A stretch of 64,000 nt of DNA from Draconibacterium sp. (GTDB lineage Bacteria; Bacteroidota; Bacteroidia; Bacteroidales; Prolixibacteraceae): positions 92,246-156,245 of the forward strand of contig WOYV01000108.1 in assembly GCA_011620585.1 (NCBI GenBank), given 5' to 3'. A program made the position numbers and the translations under genes. A model generated the notes under the pieces. The model saw only the letters and a list, made by a program, of their open reading frames with translations. It did no database searches and had not been told where the DNA came from. This document shows, piece by piece, positions 36,006 to 43,130 of the stretch (its first letter is position 1; every line of letters begins with the position of its first letter).

Positions 36006-37085
36006 TTAGCGAGCTGCCCATCGGTACAGAAAAAACGCGATAACCGAATACATCAGATTAGGTATCCACACTGCCACCATCGGTGGCGTGTTTCCACTTA
36101 TAGCAAATACTGTGGAAATCTGCATAAATAATATGTAAGAGAAAGCCAGCAATAGTCCCAGTCCAAGATGTAACCCAAGCCCGCCTTTAATTTTACGTGA
36201 AGCTAAACTCATACCGATTACCGTAAGGATAAAAGTTGAAAACGGATTAGCTATTCGTTTGTGTTTTTCAATTTCCCATTCGATGGTATTAACACCTCTC
36301 ATTTTCATTTGGTCGATTTCACGGATCAAATCCTGGGTTTTATAGGTTTCCATTTCATTTTTCAGCACGATAAAATCCTTGGGTGTCATGTTCAGCGCGG
36401 TATCCAGGCGGTATCCTTTTTCAATTTCTTCGTAATCGTCGTGCATAATTCTCTTCCAGTACGAGTTAATGATCCAGGTTCTGCTTTCGTCGTCCCAGCG
36501 TATGTTCTGTGCAGTAAGTTTTTCTACCAATTTCGATCCTTCGAAACGTTCGAGTGTAAAACGGTAACCTATATTATTGGTATTAAAGCTTTGCATATAA
36601 ATGTAAACCCCTGGTTCAATCTGGCGGTGTATATCTTTCTGCCCCCCTACTACGCGGCTCTTCATAAAAGTATCTTTAAAGTTGATCATTTTAGTATTTG
36701 CCGGCGGTATTACAAAGTTGCCCAGCGTGAATGACAGGATGGTGATTATGGTGGCAGAAACCAGGTAAGGCCGCATTAACCGCGAATACGAAACCCCACT
36801 GCTTAAAATGGCAATGATTTCTGTATTGTAAGCCATCTTCGAGGTAAAGTAAATCACTGCGATAAAAGTGAACAAGGGCGCAAACAAGTTACCAAAGTAT
36901 GGAATGAAATTAAAGTAATATTGTGTGATGATATCTTTTGTCGGGATTTCTTTCGAAATGAAATCATCGAGGTTTTCCGAGATATCAAAAATGATAGCAA
37001 TACTCAGGATCAGACTGATGGAATAGAAAAAAGTTCCCAGGTATTTTTTGCTGATGTAAAAATCTATGGTTTTATACCATTTCAT
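36006..37085 (-). CDS. LptF/LptG-type permease
   Basis: A 359-residue inner-membrane protein of the YjgP/YjgQ family: three N-terminal transmembrane helices, a periplasmic beta-jellyroll (about 130-250) and three C-terminal helices. It opens with DFYISKKYLGTFFYSISLIL, and has EKHKRIANPFSTFILTVIGM near residue 275. Such subunits with LptB extract lipopolysaccharide from the inner membrane. Whether it is LptF or LptG is not decidable here. It starts 4 bases after the tgt stop and is cotranscribed with it. Confidence 0.9.
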   Translation of the reverse strand: MKWYKTIDFYISKKYLGTFFYSISLILSIAIIFDISENLDDFISKEIPTKDIITQYYFNFIPYFGNLFAPLFTFIAVIYFTSKMAYNTEIIAILSSGVSYSRLMRPYLVSATIITILSFTLGNFVIPPANTKMINFKDTFMKSRVVGGQKDIHRQIEPGVYIYMQSFNTNNIGYRFTLERFEGSKLVEKLTAQNIRWDDESRTWIINSYWKRIMHDDYEEIEKGYRLDTALNMTPKDFIVLKNEMETYKTQDLIREIDQMKMRGVNTIEWEIEKHKRIANPFSTFILTVIGMSLASRKIKGGLGLHLGLGLLLAFSYILFMQISTVFAISGNTPPMVAVWIPNLMYSVIAFFLYRWAAR

Positions 37086-37089
37086 TGGC

Positions 37090-38217
37090 CTACGGTCTGT
37101 TTTTTAATTTGATTACCATTTCGTTTTTCCAGCTCACAAATTCGTTGTTCAAAATTTTCTCGCGAGCGGTTTTTACCAGCCAAAGGTAAAATGCCAGGTT
37201 GTGCTGGCTTGCAATTTGCGCGCCCAACATTTCGCCCGAAATAATAAGATGACGAAGATAAGCTTTTGAATATTGGTCGACAAAAGATGTTCCGTTTTCA
37301 TCAATCGGAGAATGATCGTTCTCCCATTTTTTGTTTCGGATGTTGATGGTGCCTTCGCTTGTGAACAACATTCCGTTTCGACCGTTTCGGGTGGGCATCA
37401 CACAGTCGAACATATCTATCCCCCGGTGAATACCTTCCAAAATATTGACAGGAGTACCCACACCCATTAAATAACGGGGTTTATTCGCGGGAAGGCCGGC
37501 AGTAACGACCTCGGTCATTTCATACATTTTCTCTTCGGTTTCGCCAACAGAAAGCCCACCTATCGCATATCCGTCAGCATCAAAGGTTTTTACGTGAGCA
37601 ACTGCCAGTTTTCGCAAATCGGTAAAAGTATTTCCCTGAACAATCGGAAACAAACTCTGATTATGACCATATTTTGGTTTGGTTTTATCGAAATGAATAA
37701 AACAGCGTTCGAGCCATCGTTGTGTAAGTTCCAATGATTTTTTGGCATAATCGTAATCTGCTCCGCCCGGTGTACACTCGTCAAAAGCCATTACAATATC
37801 GGCGCCGATAGTACGCTGGATATCCATCACATTTTCGGGTGTAAACTGGTGATACGAACCGTCGATGTGTGACTGAAAACGAACACCTTCTTCAGTAAGT
37901 TTCCGAAGATCGCCAAGCGAGAAAACCTGGAATCCACCGCTATCGGTAAGGATAGGGCCGTCCCAGCGATTGAATTTATGGAGTCCGCCGGCTTTTTCAA
38001 TTACATCCATTCCCGGGCGTAAGTATAAATGATAAGTATTTCCAAGAATGATTTGGGCCTTGATATCTTCCTTAATATCACGCGTGTGTATGCCTTTTAC
38101 CGAGCCGGCAGTTCCCACGGGCATAAAAATAGGTGTTTCAATCAAACCATGGCCGGTGGTAATGATTCCGGCGCGTGCACGCGAGTCCTCATCTGTCTTT
38201 TGTAAGTGAAAATCCAT
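37090..38217 (-). CDS. tgt: tRNA-guanine transglycosylase
   Basis: Enzyme exchanging G34 of GUN-anticodon tRNAs for preQ1 on the path to queuosine. The 375 residues carry TDSGGFQVFS (Asp92), DECTPG, GGLSVGE and the nucleophile segment DMFDCVMPTRNGRNG (Asp271). The usual zinc motif CxCxxC is absent: between residues 300 and 323 the sequence reads DHSPIDENGTSFVDQYSKAY, and there is no Cys after 272. The fourth ligand His (ASQHNLAFY) is kept. I recall the same loss in other Bacteroidetes TGTs, so this is probably a natural zinc-less form. First gene of the tgt-lptF/G operon. Confidence 0.93.
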   Translation of the reverse strand: MDFHLQKTDEDSRARAGIITTGHGLIETPIFMPVGTAGSVKGIHTRDIKEDIKAQIILGNTYHLYLRPGMDVIEKAGGLHKFNRWDGPILTDSGGFQVFSLGDLRKLTEEGVRFQSHIDGSYHQFTPENVMDIQRTIGADIVMAFDECTPGGADYDYAKKSLELTQRWLERCFIHFDKTKPKYGHNQSLFPIVQGNTFTDLRKLAVAHVKTFDADGYAIGGLSVGETEEKMYEMTEVVTAGLPANKPRYLMGVGTPVNILEGIHRGIDMFDCVMPTRNGRNGMLFTSEGTINIRNKKWENDHSPIDENGTSFVDQYSKAYLRHLIISGEMLGAQIASQHNLAFYLWLVKTAREKILNNEFVSWKNEMVIKLKNRP

Positions 38218-38235
38218 TTACCCGAAATTGATGGG

Positions 38236-38264
38236 CAAATATAGCCATTAAACTCGAAAACAAA
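38236..38264 (-). promoter_or_regulatory. Promoter of the tgt operon
   Basis: On the minus strand TTTG (38261-38264) and TATATTTG (38236-38243) are 17 bases apart, close to the Bacteroidetes consensus, giving a leader of about 15 nt. Confidence 0.6.
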
Positions 38265-38394
38265 GGGGTTTCAGTTTTGGCAGCGCTGTTAATAAAATCT
38301 AATTGATGTAAATAAATTTCAGGCGCTTTTTCGCTGGTTTTGCTTTTAATTCACCACTTTTGCCATCGGCATGAAACACCTGTTTTTTGTTTAA

Positions 38395-39561
38395 ATGAAG
38401 CTGACCATTGTTGAATTTCTCGACCAATTGACCCGGCCAGAATGGGGACTTATCGGTGCATTTTTGTTCCTGTACCTGGTACGGCTGTACTATCTCGTTT
38501 TTTTTACCGGGCGCCTGGTAATTAAGCAACGAAAAGAAGTGATCGCCAACGAACAGGCTACGCAGGCAATTTCCGTTCTTCTAACGGTTAGAAACGAAGA
38601 AGACAATCTCAAACGGCTACTCCCTGAATTACTTTCGATCAACACCGTTAAATATGAGGTAATCGCTGTTGACGATTTTTCGCTCGATAATACCTATTCC
38701 GTTATTGGTAGTTTTCGCCAGAAATACAAGCATTTTAAAATCTCATCGCTAAACGAAGAAACGCGTTTCTCGGCCAAACTGGCGCAGAACATAGCCTTAA
38801 AAGCAGCGCAGAACGATTGGGTGCTGATGTTGCCAGTGGATGCCCATGATCTTAATCACGACTGGCTTGGTGGTTTTGCTGTAAATACTGCTACCAGTTA
38901 TCGGAACGTAATGGTTGGTTACAATCGGATTCAGGCCCACCCGGGTTGGTATAACCTGCTTTACCGGATCGAAAATTTTGAACAGCAAATCCGTAGCGCC
39001 GGATTCATTTCAAACGGTATTCCATTCGTTTATTTCGAAGAGAATGTGGCTTTCCGTAAAAAAGAATATTTCGACATTGGAGGTTACGGTCAAAAAACCA
39101 AGGAACCGTATGCCAATCTCGAACTGATCATCAATCAATTTATTACACGAAAAAATACGGTGCTGTTACTGAATCAGGATACCAGTTTGAGCCGGGAGAT
39201 AAAAACAGAGCGTGACGATTTCTATAATTTGCTTGAAAGAAGCTACCGCATCGAACGTTATCTTCCTAAATGGAAAAGAGGTGTTCTGGCATTCGAAACC
39301 ATAACCCAAGTTCTTTTTCTCCCTTTCTTATTGCTGGTCCTTTTTCTGTTTTTTGATCTGTGGCCTGTAATTGCCAGCCTCTCTGGCTTCCTGTTTTTAG
39401 GTAGGATTATTATGATAAAAATAGTTCAAAATCGTTTGAATGAACGTAAAATATTCATATCTTCGTTAGTGTACGGCATGTTAATGACTTATTTTAAACT
39501 GTTTTACAGGTGGTACTTTAGCCAGACAAACCGTAACAATAAATGGAAGATAAAAGTCTGA
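38395..39561 (+). CDS. Glycosyltransferase family 2 membrane protein
   Basis: A 388-residue protein: one N-terminal transmembrane helix (about 20-42), a GT-A domain with ISVLLTVRNEEDNLKRLLPE and the nucleotide-sugar-binding VIAVDDFSLDNTYSVIG, and two or three C-terminal transmembrane helices (about 300-345). It resembles processive or dolichol-type GT2 enzymes of the inner membrane. The usual DxD is weak (MLPVDAHD). The last 19 bases overlap the sigma factor gene, so they are translated together. Confidence 0.82.
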   Translation: MKLTIVEFLDQLTRPEWGLIGAFLFLYLVRLYYLVFFTGRLVIKQRKEVIANEQATQAISVLLTVRNEEDNLKRLLPELLSINTVKYEVIAVDDFSLDNTYSVIGSFRQKYKHFKISSLNEETRFSAKLAQNIALKAAQNDWVLMLPVDAHDLNHDWLGGFAVNTATSYRNVMVGYNRIQAHPGWYNLLYRIENFEQQIRSAGFISNGIPFVYFEENVAFRKKEYFDIGGYGQKTKEPYANLELIINQFITRKNTVLLLNQDTSLSREIKTERDDFYNLLERSYRIERYLPKWKRGVLAFETITQVLFLPFLLLVLFLFFDLWPVIASLSGFLFLGRIIMIKIVQNRLNERKIFISSLVYGMLMTYFKLFYRWYFSQTNRNNKWKIKV

Positions 39562-40151
39562 TATTATCGGAAAAGGCAAGGCACGATTACGAACTCGTTC
39601 AGAAAGCTTTGCAAGGAGATGAGAAAGCTTTTGCCCGTTTGCTGACACGTTACAAAGACACCATTTATTTTATGTTGCTGAAAATGGTAAATAACCGCAG
39701 CGACGCTGAAGACCTCACACTCGAAGCTTTTGGTAAAGCATTTAAAAATCTTCATCAATATTCACCCACTTACGCATTCTCGACCTGGTTATTTAAGATC
39801 GCTTCCAACAACTGTATCGATTTCTTACGAAAAAAGAAGGGAGTTCACGTTTCCATAGAAAATAAGGAAGAAGGAGAGAATCCTGATCCGATTAAACTAA
39901 AATCGAAAGAACCTGATCCGGAAGAACGTTTGATCCGACAACAAAAAGCCATATTACTTCGGAATGTAGTGCGGAAACTTAAACCGCGGTATCAGACCCT
40001 GGTTGAGTTGCGTTATTTCAGAGAGTTTTCGTACGAAGAAATTGCAAAAGAATTAGATTTGCCACTCGGAACAGTAAAAGCCCAGTTATTCAGGGCGCGC
40101 GAAATGCTGTTTAAAATGATCGAAAGTACCGAAATCGGACAAAGAGATTAA
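39543..40151 (+). CDS. ECF-type RNA polymerase sigma factor
   Basis: A 202-residue sigma-70 family factor with only regions 2 and 4. Region 2 is seen in RYKDTIYFMLLKMVNNRSDA and EAFGKAFKNLHQYSPTYAFS, and region 4 in LVELRYFREFSYEEIAKELD with LPLGTVKAQLFRAREML. A charged acidic linker (about 100-125) separates them. No anti-sigma gene follows; instead rsmG starts 7 bases later. The target regulon is unknown. Overlap with the upstream glycosyltransferase suggests coupled expression. Confidence 0.92.
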   Translation: MEDKSLILSEKARHDYELVQKALQGDEKAFARLLTRYKDTIYFMLLKMVNNRSDAEDLTLEAFGKAFKNLHQYSPTYAFSTWLFKIASNNCIDFLRKKKGVHVSIENKEEGENPDPIKLKSKEPDPEERLIRQQKAILLRNVVRKLKPRYQTLVELRYFREFSYEEIAKELDLPLGTVKAQLFRAREMLFKMIESTEIGQRD

Positions 40152-40158
40152 TACCAGT

Positions 40159-40779
40159 ATGGAAATAATTCTGAAGTACTTCCCCAATTTAAACGACCAT
40201 CAAAAACAACTTTTTAGTCAACTCGAACCATTGTACCTCGATTGGAACGCGAAAATCAATGTAATTTCACGAAAAGACATGGAGGCATTTTATGAGCGTC
40301 ATGTGCTGCATTCGCTGGGAATTGCCAAACTGACGAAATTTGTGCCGGGCACCAAAGTACTGGATGTCGGAACCGGCGGGGGATTTCCGGGAATCCCACT
40401 GGCCATTCTCTTTCCTGAAGTCAGTTTTCACCTGGTCGATTCAATAGGTAAAAAGATTAAGGTGGTTCAAAATGTAGCCGATGAATTAAAACTTCGGAAT
40501 GTAAGCGCCGAACAAATCAGGGCAGAACAGTTGACCGACAAATACGACTTTGTGGTGAGCCGCGCTGTTACAAGGCTCCCCGAGTTCATTCCCTGGGTCC
40601 AAAAAAATATCTCAAAAAAGCAAAAGAACGCACTTCCCAACGGGATTCTTTATTTAAAGGGTGGCGACCTGGCTGAAGAAACCAAACCCTACCGGAAAAG
40701 AGTTTTTATTCAGGACTTGTCGGAATATTTCGAAGAAGAATTTTTTGAAACAAAAAAGGTACTGCACCTGCCATTATAA
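40159..40779 (+). CDS. rsmG: 16S rRNA (guanine527-N7)-methyltransferase
   Basis: SAM-dependent methylase that forms m7G527 in 16S rRNA. The 206 residues carry LNVISRKD-like KINVISRKDMEAFYERHVLH, the SAM loop VLDVGTGGGFPGIPLAI, FHLVDSIGKKIKVVQNVADE and FVVSRAVTRLPEF. Loss of RsmG is known to give low-level streptomycin resistance in other bacteria. It is the last gene of the glycosyltransferase-sigma-rsmG unit and converges with pfkA. Confidence 0.95.
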   Translation: MEIILKYFPNLNDHQKQLFSQLEPLYLDWNAKINVISRKDMEAFYERHVLHSLGIAKLTKFVPGTKVLDVGTGGGFPGIPLAILFPEVSFHLVDSIGKKIKVVQNVADELKLRNVSAEQIRAEQLTDKYDFVVSRAVTRLPEFIPWVQKNISKKQKNALPNGILYLKGGDLAEETKPYRKRVFIQDLSEYFEEEFFETKKVLHLPL

Positions 40780-40812
40780 AAAAACGTCGCCCGAATTTCG
40801 GAAAACGTTTTT
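40780..40812. terminator. Bidirectional terminator between rsmG and pfkA
   Basis: AAAAACGT and ACGTTTTT form an 8-bp stem with a 17-base loop, with A-rich flank on one side and T-rich flank on the other. Confidence 0.55.
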
Positions 40813-40844
40813 GTAACGCAACTATGTCAAATCTTTAAACCGGC

Positions 40845-41885
40845 CTAAAGAAATTCATCTCCAAAGGAAACGCCCATTTTTCGTGCTTTCATAATAAGCC
40901 CGTTGTCGGGTTCAATTAAACGGAGCTTCCCTCCAACTTCTTCCAGGCCAACCGTAGTAAGGGCATTGTCTTTAACAGCTACCATGGTTCCAAAACAACC
41001 TTCGGCAATACACTGGGCTGTATAAGCCCCGTATCGGGTAGCCAGAATTCTGTCCATCGGAGTGGGAGAGCCTCCGCGCTGAATATAACCCAAAACCGTT
41101 TCGCGGGTTTCTATTCCGGTATAAGTTTGAATAGCTTCAGCAATATGCGAGGCAGCTGATCTGTTTTTAGGATGTTCTATACCTTCAGCTACCACTACAA
41201 TCGAATAAGGTTTATTATCCTCGTAACGATTCTCAATTTTCTTACATACCGAACGGATGTTGTACTCGAGTTCCGGAATCAGGATAATGTCGCCACCACC
41301 TGCAAGACCTGAGTATAAAGCCAGCCAGCCTGCATTGTGTCCCATAATTTCGATAATCATTACCCTTTGGTGAGAGTTGGCTGTGGTATGGAGCCGGTCG
41401 ATAGCATCGGTAGCAATTTGCACGGCCGAATCGAAACCAAATGTTACATCGGTTCCCCACACATCGTTGTCGATGGTTTTTGGTATGCCTATCACATTCA
41501 TACCTTCTTTTGCCAGCAAGGCTGCAGTTTTCATAGTGCCGTTACCGCCGATACAAACCACGGCATCAAGGCCCATTTTTTTGTAGTTCTTCTTAATTTT
41601 TTCGGGTTTGTGCAGGTCTTTCCCGTTTTCCATTTTGTAGGGCTTCTCGCGCGATGTTCCAAGTATTGTACCTCCCAGGGTAAGAATCCCTGAAAGTTGC
41701 GATTCTTTTAATTCTATAATATCGCCATTGATAAGCCCGGTGTAACCCGCACGGATGCCGTAAACTTCCATCCCGTATTCAACAATGGCTGTTTTACCAA
41801 CTCCCCTGATGGCGGCATTCAAACCTGGACAATCGCCACCTGCAGTTAAAATTCCTATTCTCTTGGGTTTTGCTGAATTACTCAT
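40845..41885 (-). CDS. pfkA: 6-phosphofructokinase
   Basis: Phosphorylates fructose 6-phosphate to the 1,6-bisphosphate in glycolysis. The 346 residues show GILTAGGDCPGLNAAIRG, the catalytic PKTIDNDV (Asp139), IEIMGHNAGWLAL and GYIQRGGSPTPMDR. Position 116 is Gly (GGNGT), the residue that marks ATP use, while Lys136 before TIDND is the type seen in PPi and mixed-group enzymes; this Gly/Lys pairing is typical of ATP-dependent mixed-group PFKs. The residue equivalent to the Mg-binding Asp103 of the E. coli enzyme is Asn115, which is unusual. Phosphoryl donor therefore remains to be tested. Confidence 0.9.
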   Translation of the reverse strand: MSNSAKPKRIGILTAGGDCPGLNAAIRGVGKTAIVEYGMEVYGIRAGYTGLINGDIIELKESQLSGILTLGGTILGTSREKPYKMENGKDLHKPEKIKKNYKKMGLDAVVCIGGNGTMKTAALLAKEGMNVIGIPKTIDNDVWGTDVTFGFDSAVQIATDAIDRLHTTANSHQRVMIIEIMGHNAGWLALYSGLAGGGDIILIPELEYNIRSVCKKIENRYEDNKPYSIVVVAEGIEHPKNRSAASHIAEAIQTYTGIETRETVLGYIQRGGSPTPMDRILATRYGAYTAQCIAEGCFGTMVAVKDNALTTVGLEEVGGKLRLIEPDNGLIMKARKMGVSFGDEFL

Positions 41886-41992
41886 AATATATATTGAATC
41901 TGAAATATGATTAATTCTCTAAATTACAAAACATGATTTGAAATTGATAAGAACCAGGAGCTTTTCATTGCATTTTACATTAAAATTATCGT

Positions 41993-42221
41993 ATATCCGA
42001 AATGATGCCACAAAATCTAGTTTTCAGATTACTAGAACTCTCGCTGCCCGGCTTCACCGTTCAGGCGGGCCTCATTCCCTCTCTTCGCGAAGAGAGGGAC
42101 GATTGTGTCCGTCAGCTGACGGATCGCAATCAGGGAGAGTTATGAATTTAAAAGTAGGCCAACAACAGGAAATATTTGATATTGTGTTAATTAGAGATTT
42201 TTGTGGCAATTAACCGGATAT
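41993..42221. mobile_element. MITE/REP-like dispersed element, copy 2
   Basis: A 229-bp relative of 15850-16040. Ends ATATCCG-N7-GCCAC (41993-42011) and GTGGC-N7-CGGATAT (42203-42221) are the same as in copy 1. The 22-bp palindrome recurs unchanged at 42077-42098. The second hairpin (42101-42131) is longer, a 15-bp stem with one bulge, and the outer stem is AACTCTC/GAGAGTT (42036-42042 with 42135-42141). An extra hairpin GCCCG/CGGGC is inserted at about 42045-42070. The element lies between pfkA and the DUF1080 gene. The open frame across it is fortuitous. Confidence 0.75.
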
Positions 42222-42266
42222 ACAAATTAAAATTATCTTTCAAGGCTAATCAAAGCGTGATTTACT

Positions 42267-42274
42267 TATTTTTG
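42267..42274 (+). promoter_or_regulatory. -7 box of the DUF1080 gene
   Basis: TATTTTTG matches TAnnTTTG, 61 bases before the ATG and just downstream of repeat copy 2, whose right end occupies the sequence before it. Confidence 0.45.
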
Positions 42275-42335
42275 TACTTTAGTGCTGAATTAATCAATAA
42301 CATTAATAATCTGTAACCAATTAAATTTATCAAAA

Positions 42336-43094
42336 ATGAGAAGATTTTTTTCTATTGCATTGGCAGTGGCATTTGTTTTCAGCTTGTCGTGTAAAAGCAG
42401 TAAAACCGGTAGTTCGTCAGCTATGAACCAGCTTACTAAAAAAGAAAAGGAAGAAGGTTGGGTATTACTTTTCGACGGTAAAACAACCGATGGTTGGAAA
42501 GGATACAACAAAGACCATTTCCCGACAGGATGGGAAGTAATAGATGGAACCCTTCATTGCAAAGCATCGGGTCAGGGTGAAGCAGGTGCCGCAGACGGAG
42601 GTGATATTATCACAACCAAAGAATATTCCAACTTCCGATTGAAACTGGAGTGGAAAATTGCCCCCGGTGGTAACTCCGGAATTTTCTATTTGGGGAAGGA
42701 AGATCCGAAATGGGCAGCTGTTTATTTTACAGCTCCCGAAATGCAGGTACTGGATAACGAACGTCACCCGGATGCACGTGCCGGAAAAGACGGAAACCGC
42801 ATGGCTGGCTCGTTGTACGACCTGATTCCGGCTGTTCCGCAGAATGCCAATCCCGCCGGTGAATGGAACACCGCCGAAATTGAAGTGTACCAGGGAAGTG
42901 TTTGGCACCGCCAAAACGGTAAAACCGTTGTTGAATATCACTTGTGGACTGATGACTGGAATAAACTGGTTGCCGGCTCAAAATTCCCGGCATTGAACCC
43001 CGATTGGGCAAATATTGCCAAGTCAGGAGTGTTAGGATTGCAAGACCATGGTAATGACGTTTGGTTCCGTAATATTAAAATTCTGGAAGAATAG
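42336..43094 (+). CDS. DUF1080 (3-keto-disaccharide hydrolase) lipoprotein
   Basis: A 252-residue exported lipoprotein: signal peptide with lipobox SLSC (Cys at about residue 19), then a concanavalin-like DUF1080 domain with GWVLLFDGKTTDGWKGYNKD, GGDIITTKEYSNFRLKLEWK, GGNSGIFYLG and the C-terminal GVLGLQDHGNDVWFRNIKI. Family members act on 3-keto-glycosides or bind glycans in the periplasm or on the surface. It is monocistronic here; the convergent tex gene ends 36 bases later. Confidence 0.88.
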   Translation: MRRFFSIALAVAFVFSLSCKSSKTGSSSAMNQLTKKEKEEGWVLLFDGKTTDGWKGYNKDHFPTGWEVIDGTLHCKASGQGEAGAADGGDIITTKEYSNFRLKLEWKIAPGGNSGIFYLGKEDPKWAAVYFTAPEMQVLDNERHPDARAGKDGNRMAGSLYDLIPAVPQNANPAGEWNTAEIEVYQGSVWHRQNGKTVVEYHLWTDDWNKLVAGSKFPALNPDWANIAKSGVLGLQDHGNDVWFRNIKILEE

Positions 43095-43130
43095 CAGATT
43101 TGTCAGGATAAAAGAAAAAGAAACCATTCT

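Noticed and set aside
41938-42213. 91-residue frame over repeat copy 2
   Set aside because: Runs through palindromes and has no counterpart in copy 1.
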